This document shows, one piece after another, positions 9,189 through 18,280 of a DNA stretch of 64,000 bases. The stretch is from contig NZ_FTNO01000004.1 of assembly GCF_900156425.1 (NCBI RefSeq), positions 248,001 through 312,000 on the forward strand, written 5' to 3'. The stretch's first letter is position 1. Every line of letters starts with the position of its first letter. The translations under genes and the position numbers were made by a program. The notes below the pieces were generated by a model that did not search any database, was not told the DNA's origin, and worked only from the letters and a program-made list of their open reading frames with translations. The stretch is from Haladaptatus litoreus (GTDB lineage: Archaea; Halobacteriota; Halobacteria; Halobacteriales; Haladaptataceae).

Positions 9189-9899
9189 TTACACAGAGCC
9201 AAGAAACTCAGTGGCGGTCTTGTGGAGCGGAACGAAGCCTTCGGCGAATTCGACTCCCCGAGTCCGACCAAGTACTCGGGCTTCGGCGCGTACATCCTCA
9301 ATGAGTCCATCGAACTCTGCATCGATGCCACCGTGCTCTTTGAGCCATTCGACCTGGGATTCGTGTTTGATAATCGCCTCTTCCTTCGTCGACTGGTAGT
9401 CACTGATATCAATGTACGTCTCGGGCGTGAACGAAGAGGTCGGCTTGCCAAAGTAATAGACGTTCTGTGGTTCCCACGGTTTTGACTCCGTCTCTAGTAG
9501 TGGGAGTGAACACATGTAGTACGCATCACTCACCAGCCGAGAAGTTGTTCGGTGATCAGGATGCATGTCGTCGCGGAAGTGGGTGAGCACGATGGACGGT
9601 CGATATTCGCGGAGTACGTCCACTAATTGAAGCCGATTCTCCATCGAATACGTGATTCGACCGTCCTCAAAATCAAGAAATACTGTTTCAGCGCCGAGCG
9701 TTTCAGCGGCGGCTTCAGCTTCATCTTCGCGTGTGGCTGCCAGTTGTGCTTCGGTTGTGTCGAAGCCGCCATACTCGCCACGCGTCATGTAGATTATCGT
9801 CACGTCGTCGCCACGGTCAGCGTGCTTAGCGAGCGTCCCGCCACAGAAGATATCGGCGTCATCAGGATGTGCAACTATTGCTGTGAGATGCATACGCAA
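9189..9899 (-). CDS. LmbE/PIG-L-family deacetylase
   Basis: 236 residues (234 if the second Met is used). The zinc-binding AHPDD motif is at residues 10-14, followed by FCGGTLA, and the HPDHRTTSRL motif is near residue 117, all diagnostic of N-acetylglucosaminyl-type zinc deacetylases (PIG-L, MshB, BshB, diacetylchitobiose deacetylase). It would remove an N-acetyl group from an amino sugar or its conjugate. Next to a SelA/DgaE-like enzyme and sugar dehydrogenases this fits amino-sugar breakdown. It is on the same strand as the downstream-oriented isomerase at 10019, with a 119-base gap. Confidence 0.88.
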   Translation of the reverse strand: MRMHLTAIVAHPDDADIFCGGTLAKHADRGDDVTIIYMTRGEYGGFDTTEAQLAATREDEAEAAAETLGAETVFLDFEDGRITYSMENRLQLVDVLREYRPSIVLTHFRDDMHPDHRTTSRLVSDAYYMCSLPLLETESKPWEPQNVYYFGKPTSSFTPETYIDISDYQSTKEEAIIKHESQVEWLKEHGGIDAEFDGLIEDVRAEARVLGRTRGVEFAEGFVPLHKTATEFLGSV

Positions 9900-10018
9900 G
9901 GAAATTCAAGCCAAGCCGATAATAAGTATTGTGCCGCCACTAGTCGCTGACACAATATTTGATATCATCATGATTCACACATAGACGAGAAGCAAGGGTC
10001 GACACCGTGCTACTCGCG

Positions 10019-10822
10019 CTACGAAAACAGATGATTAAGATCGGAACAGACGCGCGGTAGCATTCGTTCGGGTGCCGTTCGGTACGGTGGCACTTCGGCG
10101 GTCACCCATCCGTCATAGCCAATGGCTGTCAGCGCCTCATTGACAGCTATCCAGTCGACGTCGCCTTCCAATGGGTAAGTGAAGGCGTCTATCGTATCAA
10201 CGTCGGTTCGGTAATCCTTTACGTGAATACGCTTGATTCGTTCGCTCAGGATTCGAATCCATTGCTCAGGGTGGCCAAACCGCTTGACATTTCCCACGTC
10301 AAAGTACGCCCCGACCGGTCCGGATTTCGATGCGTGGTCGATGAATTCGGCAAACTCTAACGGCGAGAGCAGAAAGTCGTTCCAGACGTTTTCTATGCAG
10401 ATGGTTACCTCATATTTAGACCCAACCACAGCGAGACGCTGAACTGAGTCTAGCGCACGATCGTATGCCTTGTCGTACGGTGTCTCTTCATCGACGACAG
10501 CTGGAACGATAAGCACGGCTCCAGCATCGAGCGTATCTGCAACTTCAATCATCCGTTTGCCTGCTTCGATGCCAGCCTTACGTGTCTCTTTATCTGCACT
10601 CGATAACTGTTGCTCCCAGTGAAGCGTTGTCGAGATGGCAGGAACATCGAGCTCTAGTTCATCAATTCGGTCGGCCAATTCATCGACTGCCTCGTCATCC
10701 CACAGCGGTCCGTCGACGGTCAGGTTCGGTTCAATTCCGTCATACCCAGCGTCTGCGAGGAGTTCCGCATTCGTGTGGAGACTATTCTCTGGGAACCCCA
10801 TTTGATTGAGTGCAAACTTCAT
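10019..10822 (-). CDS. Sugar phosphate isomerase/epimerase (TIM barrel)
   Basis: 267 residues from the ATG at 10822; four more codons are open upstream, but MKFALNQMGFPEN is the natural first strand. Xylose isomerase-like barrel with GYDGIEPN, ICIENVWNDF, GAYFDVGNVKRFGHPEQW and KRIHVKDYRTD supplying metal ligands. Similar proteins act as tagatose/psicose epimerases, inosose dehydratases or hydroxypyruvate-type isomerases. Divergent from the Gfo gene at 10929 with a shared 100-base control region. Confidence 0.85.
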   Translation of the reverse strand: MKFALNQMGFPENSLHTNAELLADAGYDGIEPNLTVDGPLWDDEAVDELADRIDELELDVPAISTTLHWEQQLSSADKETRKAGIEAGKRMIEVADTLDAGAVLIVPAVVDEETPYDKAYDRALDSVQRLAVVGSKYEVTICIENVWNDFLLSPLEFAEFIDHASKSGPVGAYFDVGNVKRFGHPEQWIRILSERIKRIHVKDYRTDVDTIDAFTYPLEGDVDWIAVNEALTAIGYDGWVTAEVPPYRTAPERMLPRVCSDLNHLFS

Positions 10823-10890
10823 GCACACCAACATCCCCTCTATGCTGATTTATAGATTTGCGTGACAACTACTTTCTCCGTGCAAAAACG

Positions 10891-10900
10891 GATATTTATA
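10891..10900 (+). promoter_or_regulatory. TATA-like box of the Gfo gene at 10929
   Basis: GATATTTATA lies about 30-40 bases before the GTG at 10929, in the divergent control region shared with the isomerase gene. Confidence 0.45.
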
Positions 10901-10928
10901 ACATCTCCTAAACGAGATATGAGAGAAC

Positions 10929-11936
10929 GTGACACTCTCAATGGGATTCATCGGCGCCGGAGGTATCGCCTCGGTTCACTTAGAAACGCTTGACAATGCG
11001 ATAGACGAGGGATTGAAAACCCACAATGGAAACAGTATCGATGTAGAGCTGGCAGCCATCGCCGACGTAGATGAAAGCCGAGCACGGGAGGCAGCTGCCT
11101 CTCGCAATGCCGCGACCTATACTGATGGAGTGGAACTTCTCCAGTCCGAATCGATTGATGCGGTCGTGGTGGCTGTTCCGCCGTTTGCCCATGGCGAATA
11201 TGAACGGACGGCGGCGAAGTACGGCGTTGACCTCTTCATTGAGAAGCCAGTTGATCTCTCTATCGACACAGCACGCGAGACGGCGCGACGAATTGAGGAA
11301 TCGAATATCCTCGCACAGGTTGGCTACGTCTGCCGCTATGGACGGATAACAGATCGAGCATTGGAGCTGCTTGACGGCCGTCAGATTGGTCACATCGATA
11401 GTACGTATTGGGCTCCTATCCCCGAAACCTCGTGGTGGCGAGAGCAGGCATGTTCAGGCGGACAAATCGTCGAACAGTCGACACACGTGTACGATCTACA
11501 CCGATACCTTGCAGGTGAAGTAACGGATGCAACTGGAAGCGGAACCGACCAGTTGCTCGTCGACGAAATCGACTTTCAGGACGCGACATCAGTGACGCTT
11601 GACCATGAATCAGGTACCGTTTCACATATTTCCTCGACCTGCACCTCTCCGACCTTCCGTTTCGAGGTGCGCATCAGCGCCGAAGATGCATATCTCGAAC
11701 TTGACTACTCTGATCACTCGCTCTCGGGAACCGTCGACGGCGACGTAGTTCAGTTCGAGACCGATGACGATTGGTATTCTCGAGAGTTCGAGGCATTCAT
11801 TCGTGCGGTAGCTGAGCGTGGCAGAGCTCGGTCAGGGACGTCGAAAGGCATCGACGTGCGTTCGGATTTCGAAGATGCAGTAAAAACACTTGATCTCACC
11901 CTTACCGCACGCGAAGTTTCTGAATCGTGCAAGTGA
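10929..11936 (+). CDS. Gfo/Idh/MocA-family oxidoreductase
   Basis: 335 residues from GTG 10929, or 331 from ATG 10941, which directly precedes the Rossmann strand GFIGAGGIASVH. Catalytic FIEKPVD and the EQSTHVYDLHRYL Asp/His region are intact, so it should be an active NAD(P)-dependent sugar dehydrogenase. It is the first gene upstream of the sugar ABC transporter, about 100 bases ahead of the ATPase, which suggests that the transported sugar is its substrate. Confidence 0.85.
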   Translation: MTLSMGFIGAGGIASVHLETLDNAIDEGLKTHNGNSIDVELAAIADVDESRAREAAASRNAATYTDGVELLQSESIDAVVVAVPPFAHGEYERTAAKYGVDLFIEKPVDLSIDTARETARRIEESNILAQVGYVCRYGRITDRALELLDGRQIGHIDSTYWAPIPETSWWREQACSGGQIVEQSTHVYDLHRYLAGEVTDATGSGTDQLLVDEIDFQDATSVTLDHESGTVSHISSTCTSPTFRFEVRISAEDAYLELDYSDHSLSGTVDGDVVQFETDDDWYSREFEAFIRAVAERGRARSGTSKGIDVRSDFEDAVKTLDLTLTAREVSESCK

Positions 11937-11990
11937 CATCATGTGGATAGTCTATGGCGACAATCATCCTCAACTCATGAAGTTACCTGT

Positions 11991-12000
11991 AAATTTATTA
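11991..12000 (+). promoter_or_regulatory. TATA-like box of the ABC ATPase gene
   Basis: AAATTTATTA lies 35-44 bases before the ATG at 12035, consistent with a short-leader haloarchaeal promoter for the ATPase gene. Confidence 0.45.
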
Positions 12001-12034
12001 TGGTTGATCGCAATTCGCCATGTAGTGACTTCGC

Positions 12035-13171
12035 ATGGGTAAGTTAGACATCCGCAACTTACGGAAAGAGTTCGCGGACGAGAATCAGTCGATCATTGCA
12101 GTTGACGACCTAAATATCGACGTTGAAGATGGAGAGTTCCTCATCTTTGTCGGTCCGTCAGGGTGCGGGAAGTCGACAACGCTTCGTTGTATTGCGGGGC
12201 TGGAATCAGTCACCAGTGGGGAAATCTTCCTCAACGGAGACTCTATCACGAATCAACCGCCTACCGAGCGCGACATTGCAATGGTATTCCAGAATTACGC
12301 GCTGTACCCGCATATGTCCGCCCGAAAAAACATCGGATTTGGGCTGAAGATGTCGACCGATATGTCGCAAGACGAGATCGGTCAACGCGTAGAGCAAGTA
12401 GCGGAGATGATGGGTATCAACGACTTACTTGACAAGAAGCCTGGAGAACTCTCTGGAGGCCAACAGCAACGTGTCGCGCTTGGACGCGCCATTGTCCGAG
12501 AACCAGAAGTATTCCTGATGGACGAACCGTTATCGAACCTTGATGCGAAACTTCGAACGACGATGCGTACAGAGCTTCAGAACCTCCAACAGGATCTCGG
12601 GATCACCACGATCTACGTTACGCACGATCAGACTGAGGCGATGACAATGGGTGACCGAATCGCAATCCTTGACGGTGGTGAGCTCCAGCAACTCGGGACG
12701 CCGCTGGAGTGTTATTACGAGCCGAACAACCGATTCGTCGCCGGCTTCATTGGATCTCCGTCGATGAACTTCTTCGACGTCGAGTACATTAACGGAACAC
12801 TGGTTCACGACGGCTTCCAGCAGGAACTGTCACAGGAAACCCGTGAAGAGCTTGTCGGGCACGAAGGTCCATTGACGCTCGGTGTTCGTCCCGAAAGCCT
12901 CGAAATCGCTACAGGCAACGAACACGGCTCGATTTCGGCTCCGGTTTCTGTGACGGAACCGATGGGAGAGATCACCTACGTTTACGTGGACATCGGCAAC
13001 AAACGGTGCACTGTGACACTCAGCGGAGAGCAGGTGGTCGAGACCGGAACGACGCTCAACCTGCTCATCCCCGAGGAAAAGATGCATCTCTTCGATGCCG
13101 ACACCGGCGAGACGATCAAATCGCGAAACGTTTCCGCAGCTACCAACGTCGACATCAACGCTCGCGCCTGA
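12035..13171 (+). CDS. Sugar ABC transporter ATPase (MalK/UgpC type)
   Basis: 378 residues. Walker A GPSGCGKST about residue 40, Q-loop VFQNYALYPHM, signature LSGGQQQR near 138, Walker B VFLMDEPLSNLDAKLR and H-loop VTHDQTEAM are complete. The C-terminal 130 residues form the TOBE/OB regulatory region of carbohydrate importer ATPases. It energises the permeases at 14587 and 15506 on the cytoplasmic face. Own promoter likely, because 123 bases separate it from the binding-protein gene. Confidence 0.93.
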   Translation: MGKLDIRNLRKEFADENQSIIAVDDLNIDVEDGEFLIFVGPSGCGKSTTLRCIAGLESVTSGEIFLNGDSITNQPPTERDIAMVFQNYALYPHMSARKNIGFGLKMSTDMSQDEIGQRVEQVAEMMGINDLLDKKPGELSGGQQQRVALGRAIVREPEVFLMDEPLSNLDAKLRTTMRTELQNLQQDLGITTIYVTHDQTEAMTMGDRIAILDGGELQQLGTPLECYYEPNNRFVAGFIGSPSMNFFDVEYINGTLVHDGFQQELSQETREELVGHEGPLTLGVRPESLEIATGNEHGSISAPVSVTEPMGEITYVYVDIGNKRCTVTLSGEQVVETGTTLNLLIPEEKMHLFDADTGETIKSRNVSAATNVDINARA

Positions 13172-13256
13172 GTCCGATATTCGCACATATGACGCTTATG
13201 TGTGCTTTATCCAAACTGGCAAGGCTCTGCCTAGATATGTTATAGCGTACCTAAGG

Positions 13257-13263
13257 TTTATTA
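13257..13263 (+). promoter_or_regulatory. TATA-like box of the binding-protein gene
   Basis: TTTATTA lies 32 bases before the ATG at 13295, so the solute-binding protein and permease genes can be transcribed apart from the ATPase gene. Confidence 0.45.
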
Positions 13264-13294
13264 TACATCACCTGTATGTTCTCTCAAGGGTAGC

Positions 13295-14584
13295 ATGAGC
13301 AATAGAGATCTTACTCGACGACAGATCATCACTATGACCGGTGCAGCCGGTGCGGCAAGTTTGGCTGGCTGTTCGGGCAGTGGTAATGGTAACGGCAACG
13401 GAAATGGCTCCGGTAACGGAGGCGGAAACGGTGACTCATCGGCGATGCTGTGGGCGTGGAACGATCCTGGTCTTTCACCAATTCGTGAAGAACAGGCAAA
13501 GAATCTTGCACAAAAGAGCGACAAAATATCCGACATCACCTGGGAATACTATCCATTCGAGAACTACTTAGCGAAGGCAACAACGGCCATCCCTGCCGGG
13601 AACGCCCCAGATAGTCTGGCGCTCTCGGTTCTCTGGGTTCCACGGTTTGCAGACAAAGGCGTTGCACTTAACCTCGAAGAAAACGGTTTCAATTCGGACG
13701 ATTATGTTTCGGCTGCAAGGAGTAACGCCAGCTACAATGGAACGCTGTGGGCAGTGCCATGGTATGCAGACTGTCGCTTAGTTGCAATAAACAAGAAGAT
13801 GTTCAAGGATGCAGGGCTGGAAGTACCCGACCCAACGCACCGTCCCAGTTGGGAAGAGTTCGGCTCCTGGGTCGACGAGCTAGCTAAAGCGCATGGTACC
13901 GCCTACTCAATGTCGGCAGGCGAGGGTTTTGACTGCTTCGTACTTTCGAATGGGAGCGGCTATCTCAATGAAGACGGGACCAAAGCGACGATTAACAACG
14001 ATGCCGCACTTGAGGCGGCGAACTTCCTGCAATCTAAAATCGTTGATGATGAATCAATTATTGCGCGCAACCCAGGCGGAACGATGGCTATTGAGGATCT
14101 CCTCGCTGGGGAGTCGGCAATGTGTTTCGCCGGATCCTGGCACTATCCGCGTCTGCGCGACAGTGGACTTGACTGGCAATACATTCCATACCCAAGCGGC
14201 CCAAAAGTAGACAAAAGCCACACATGGAGTGCAGGCGTGTTCTATAGTATTCCGAGTCGTGGCGGTGCGAATCAGGATATTGGACTCGAGTGGCTGAACT
14301 ACGTTAACTCCATGGAAGTGCAGAAAACGGTGACAAAATCCATGGGTGGCTTCCCCGGTCGTAAGGACGCATATGAAACAGACACTTTCAAGCAATTCAT
14401 CAAGGACAATCCAAAGCTGAAGCCGGTTGCCCAAGAAATGGAGAATACGGTTTCGTTCCCAAGCCACCCGGAAGTGTCGAAAATGTGGGATAGTGTTCAT
14501 ACAGAGGCACAGGCAATGTGGCAGGGAAAAGATCCAAAACAGGCGCTTGACAAGGCAGCCCAAGACATCAACGCGTTGCTCTAA
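13295..14584 (+). CDS. Sugar-binding lipoprotein of ABC transporter
   Basis: 429 residues. Twin-arginine signal with RR at 8-9, a hydrophobic stretch and a lipobox LAGC with the lipid-anchored Cys at 26, followed by a Gly/Asn/Ser linker to about residue 47. The rest is a family 1 extracellular solute-binding protein: a W/Y-rich ligand cleft, EEFGSWVDELAK and late ALDKAAQDINALL helix. It captures sugar outside the cell and delivers it to the two permeases. The permease gene begins two bases after its stop. Confidence 0.92.
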   Translation: MSNRDLTRRQIITMTGAAGAASLAGCSGSGNGNGNGNGSGNGGGNGDSSAMLWAWNDPGLSPIREEQAKNLAQKSDKISDITWEYYPFENYLAKATTAIPAGNAPDSLALSVLWVPRFADKGVALNLEENGFNSDDYVSAARSNASYNGTLWAVPWYADCRLVAINKKMFKDAGLEVPDPTHRPSWEEFGSWVDELAKAHGTAYSMSAGEGFDCFVLSNGSGYLNEDGTKATINNDAALEAANFLQSKIVDDESIIARNPGGTMAIEDLLAGESAMCFAGSWHYPRLRDSGLDWQYIPYPSGPKVDKSHTWSAGVFYSIPSRGGANQDIGLEWLNYVNSMEVQKTVTKSMGGFPGRKDAYETDTFKQFIKDNPKLKPVAQEMENTVSFPSHPEVSKMWDSVHTEAQAMWQGKDPKQALDKAAQDINALL

Positions 14585-14586
14585 TC

Positions 14587-15525
14587 ATGGCACAATCAGA
14601 AGGATTACAGCGAATTCGACGCCGCTTTGATGGCTATCTATCCAACAATACTGCCAGTATAACTGACACTGATTTATCCTGGTACGCCATCGTCCTACCG
14701 AAAGTGGTTCTCTTCGCGGCGATCCTCCTTGTGCCGTTTCTTGGGGCGTTTTACATCAGCCTCCATGAGTGGGCGCCGCTAGCACAGTCGCATCCCTTCG
14801 TCGGTCTCGACAATTATGTACGACTGTTCAACGACCCGATCTTTTGGAACGCGATTATCAACACTGCAGGATACAGCTTCGCGCTACTCGTCATTGACGT
14901 GCCCATCGCATTGGGGTTAGCATTATTATTGAACATGAACCTCCGTGGGACGAAGTTCTACTCTGGTGCGATTTTCCTTCCTGTCGTAACGTCATGGGTC
15001 GTCGTTTCACTCATCTGGTCGTGGCTCTACAATCCTGAGTACGGTTTGTTAAACACTGCCTTAGGAGCGATCGGATTACCACAATTATCATGGCTTCAGA
15101 GTTCGGACACAGCGTTGGCATCGATCGCACTCATGAGCATCTGGAAACACATTGGCTTCAACATGGTCATTTTCCTTGCTGGGCTGAAAGGTATTCCAGA
15201 CGATTTCTATGAAGCAGCGATTGTCGACGGGGCGAATCGCTGGGAGCGCTTCCGTTACATCACACTGCCACTTTTGAAGCCAACGACATTCTTTGTGGTC
15301 GTCGTGACACTCATCTTCTCGTTCCGCGTCTATACACAAGTATACGTGATGACGCAGGGCGGGCCGGTGCGATCAACCTACACCATCGTCTATTATTTCT
15401 GGCAGACAGGGTTCCAGCAGTTCGAAATGGGGTATGCAAGTGCGATCGCAGTTGTGCTGTTCCTCATCGTCTTCGGGTTGAGTACTCTGCAACAGCGAAC
15501 CTGGGGTGATAACGTTGAGTACTGA
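14587..15525 (+). CDS. Sugar ABC permease (MalF type)
   Basis: 312 residues with six predicted membrane segments and the cytoplasmic EAA loop EAAIVDGANRWERFRYITLPLLKP that docks the ATPase. Partner of the permease at 15506. The start follows the lipoprotein gene by two bases, and its 3' end overlaps the next permease by up to 20 bases, so the three genes are tightly coupled. Confidence 0.93.
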   Translation: MAQSEGLQRIRRRFDGYLSNNTASITDTDLSWYAIVLPKVVLFAAILLVPFLGAFYISLHEWAPLAQSHPFVGLDNYVRLFNDPIFWNAIINTAGYSFALLVIDVPIALGLALLLNMNLRGTKFYSGAIFLPVVTSWVVVSLIWSWLYNPEYGLLNTALGAIGLPQLSWLQSSDTALASIALMSIWKHIGFNMVIFLAGLKGIPDDFYEAAIVDGANRWERFRYITLPLLKPTTFFVVVVTLIFSFRVYTQVYVMTQGGPVRSTYTIVYYFWQTGFQQFEMGYASAIAVVLFLIVFGLSTLQQRTWGDNVEY

Positions 15526-16396
15526 CGGACTTGAGTTCGACGACAATCGACCAAGCGTTGAACAAGAGAAGTCGTGGTATGATCTGTTAGCAAAGGGTGT
15601 CGCCCATCTGATCCTAATCGCGACAAGCGCGATCATGACGATCCCGTTCATCTGGGCGTTTCTCACCTCTCTTAAGCCCGAAAACGAGATATTCACCACT
15701 ATCAAGCAAATAATCCCAGCGAATCCGACGTTTGCCAACTACATCAATGTCTGGATGCAGAACCCACTAGACCGTTGGATACTCAATAGTCTCATATTGG
15801 CAGTTGGTGTTGTGTTCTTTACACTAATTCTAGACACACTCGCTGGATATGCCCTTGCGAAGGGTGATTTCAAGGGCAAATCACTTGTTTACACTCTTGT
15901 TATCGGAACGCTTGTCATTCCACCTCAAGTGGTGCTCGTCCCCCTGTATTTGGAGATGAATGCGCTAAATTGGTCGAACACATATTGGGCGATTATGGTA
16001 TTGTATATCGCCAACCCGTTTGGAACGTTCATGATGCGTCAGTTCTTCCTTGGCGTTCCAGACTCACTTCTTGAGGCAGCACGGATGGACGGCTGTAGCA
16101 CAATTCAAATCTACACGCGTATTATGCTGCCATTGGCGAAGCCGGCGCTCTCGTCGTTGGGTGTATTCACCTTCATCTTTGTCTGGGGAGCGTTTCTTTG
16201 GCCCTTAGTCATTCTCAACGACTCGGCGATGTATCCTCTACAGGTCGGTATCGGACTGCTCACCGGACGGTACAGCTCTCAGTGGGGACAGCTACTTGCG
16301 GCGGTCATCCTAGCTGCATTACCTGTCATGGCCGCGTATTTGCTCGCGCAGCGAACCTTTATGGAAGGTATCGCACTCACGGGAGGGAAAGGGTAG
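15506..16396 (+). CDS. Sugar ABC permease (MalG type)
   Basis: 296 residues from GTG 15506; a TTG at 15515 is an alternative that shortens the overlap with the preceding permease. Six membrane segments and the EAA loop EAARMDGCSTIQIYTRIMLPLAKP mark the second membrane subunit of a carbohydrate importer. Stops directly in front of the small membrane protein gene. Confidence 0.92.
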   Translation: MITLSTDGLEFDDNRPSVEQEKSWYDLLAKGVAHLILIATSAIMTIPFIWAFLTSLKPENEIFTTIKQIIPANPTFANYINVWMQNPLDRWILNSLILAVGVVFFTLILDTLAGYALAKGDFKGKSLVYTLVIGTLVIPPQVVLVPLYLEMNALNWSNTYWAIMVLYIANPFGTFMMRQFFLGVPDSLLEAARMDGCSTIQIYTRIMLPLAKPALSSLGVFTFIFVWGAFLWPLVILNDSAMYPLQVGIGLLTGRYSSQWGQLLAAVILAALPVMAAYLLAQRTFMEGIALTGGKG

Positions 16397-16624
16397 ATGC
16401 TTCCTGACATTCCCTCCATCGTGTTGCGTCTCGGCTATTCTGGAAAGAACGAACCAGTCGTCGGTGGTGCGCTTGTCTTTCTTGTCGCCGCAATCGGCGT
16501 ACTGTATATGTCGTTTGTCCGTGATGAGATGGACGCCGGACCGCTGATGAAAATTGGGGGTATTCTCCTCCTCGGGATGGCGCTCTTAGCGTACTTCTGG
16601 CCGATGCGTCCGTGGCCGCACTAA
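16397..16624 (+). CDS. Small two-helix membrane protein coupled to ABC operon
   Basis: 75 residues starting on the base after the permease stop. Two hydrophobic stretches, about residues 23-40 and 52-69, are joined by a short charged loop. I do not recognise the family. The gapless position suggests co-translation and a role as an accessory or stabilising subunit of the transporter; that is inference from context only. Confidence 0.6.
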   Translation: MLPDIPSIVLRLGYSGKNEPVVGGALVFLVAAIGVLYMSFVRDEMDAGPLMKIGGILLLGMALLAYFWPMRPWPH

Positions 16625-16897
16625 AGGACGCGGATGCCGCTTTGGCAAACAGGGAATAGCTTAGATCGCTATGCACTGTCTAGTTAAGCGATTCTGTTGT
16701 AGAGTAGCGTCTAACGGGCTCTACCGGGCGCGTCTAACAAATCCATTTCAGCCATTGTTACGACATTATTGGTAATGCTCTCGAATTTTAGCGTCCCACA
16801 GCGCAACCGATCTTATCCTCTAAAGTATTTCATTAATGGTCGGTGCATAAAATCTTGACAACCGTACCGCTGACGCTCGGTTTCCCTTATCTAGACA

Positions 16898-17146
16898 GTG
16901 CCCGATAGCCGGACGAACATCCATCGCAATCCTGAATTCGTTCGACGACTCGGAATTGACCCCACGACGCGGGATATAGTCGTCCTAAAGAGTGGGTATC
17001 TGAGCCCGGCCTGGAAAGACACTGCTGCAAAACGACTCTTCGCGTTGACACCTGATGAGACCAATCAGCGACTTACTGTACTGCCGTATGAGCGTATTCC
17101 ACGTCCTCTCTATCCACTAGACGATGACACGACATGGTCGCCATGA
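16898..17146 (+). pseudogene. C-terminal remnant of MlrC/M81-family protein
   Basis: 82 codons from a GTG. The text NPEFVRRLGIDPTTRDIVVLKSGYLSP, LTPDETNQRL and RIPRPLYPLDDD matches only the C-terminal domain of M81/MlrC-type metallopeptidase-like proteins, which are normally close to 500 residues. The N-terminal catalytic domain is absent and the 270 bases upstream show no coding, so this is a deletion remnant, possibly of a gene that once ended the transporter operon. Confidence 0.65.
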
Positions 17147-17209
17147 AGTGAGCGTCTATTCCAAGTGACAAGCTCGCGAAGAATCAGACGATCCGTTGGC
17201 GCAAATGAC

Positions 17210-18280
17210 TCACTGTGTGTCAAATTCGACAACAGTTTTGATAATGTCGTCACCTGTCTTAAACGCTGCTTCAGCCTCTCTGGGTGCGTATACACCAGTG
17301 ACAAACTCATCGAAGAACCAGTTAGGAAATTCCGCGAGTCGCGTTTTCGCAGCTTCAAACTGCCTGACATTGGAGTTAACGCTGCCGAATAGTGCTTTGT
17401 TTTTTAATACAATTTCGCGGTGCAGTCGCCCGCCATCGACCTCAAATTCCCAATTACTCGGGATCCCAAGTAGTGCACCAACACCGTTCGGCATGAGCGC
17501 ATCTACTGTCTCAAAAGCGTGCTTTGCATATCCTGTCGCTTCATAGACGAGGTCAACTGCCTCATGAGCGTCAGGCATCATATTCACTGATGTTTCGCGG
17601 GAGTCGACATACGTGCTGCCGAGACGCTCGATGATTTCGATGGTTGGGTCGGGACGGTCGCGTCGGCCGAGACAGTAGTTTCGCTCAAATGGTGACGACG
17701 GTGTCTCTAACATAGCAAGCGTAAGAAGACCGAGCGGCCCGTTGCCAAGTACGAGTGCCGACTCTGGGTCCCACTCGAATGCCGAGCGGGAGGCGAAGGC
17801 ATGTTCGAACGCCTTCTCAGAGTTTGATATCGGCTCGACCAGAAAGCCATATTCCGCAAATGAATCAGGGACGGAAACAAGAAACTCCGGCGAACTCGTG
17901 AAAAACTCGGACATGTATCCGTGCGCGCCAACAATGCCCCGCTCAACATAGTGTCCGTCGGATGCCATGTCTGGTTCACCCTGCTTGAAGTAGTCGTTTG
18001 TCCCGTCCGGTGGTCGACGGACGGTCGGTACGACGAGTTCGCCTTCTTCGAGGTCAGTACCGTTGGGATCTTCGACGATGGCAACGGCTTCGTGACCGAG
18101 AATTTGGTAGTCATCTCCCTCTGGATACCCACCATGATTTCCTTGTATTACTTCATGGTCTGTACCATCGATGCCAACCCGCAGTGTTCGGAGGAGGGCC
18201 TCGCCTGCTTCGGGTATTGGATCAGGTACTTCGGCGAGTTCCGGATGAGAGTTACCACGTCTCACAATGATTGCTATCAT
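17210..18280 (-). CDS. gdh: Glucose 1-dehydrogenase (zinc MDR family)
   Basis: 356 residues from the ATG at 18280. Closely resembles the well-studied halophilic glucose dehydrogenase of Haloferax mediterranei: RTLRVGIDGTDHEVI with zinc ligand D38, LGHEAV with H63, FLVEPIS with E149 and a GNGPLGLL nucleotide-binding loop. Oxidises glucose or a related aldose with NAD(P) to the lactone, the entry step of the semi-phosphorylative Entner-Doudoroff pathway. A Shine-Dalgarno-like GGAGGAG (18294-18288 on this strand) supports the start over the in-frame upstream codons. Confidence 0.88.
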   Translation of the reverse strand: MIAIIVRRGNSHPELAEVPDPIPEAGEALLRTLRVGIDGTDHEVIQGNHGGYPEGDDYQILGHEAVAIVEDPNGTDLEEGELVVPTVRRPPDGTNDYFKQGEPDMASDGHYVERGIVGAHGYMSEFFTSSPEFLVSVPDSFAEYGFLVEPISNSEKAFEHAFASRSAFEWDPESALVLGNGPLGLLTLAMLETPSSPFERNYCLGRRDRPDPTIEIIERLGSTYVDSRETSVNMMPDAHEAVDLVYEATGYAKHAFETVDALMPNGVGALLGIPSNWEFEVDGGRLHREIVLKNKALFGSVNSNVRQFEAAKTRLAEFPNWFFDEFVTGVYAPREAEAAFKTGDDIIKTVVEFDTQ

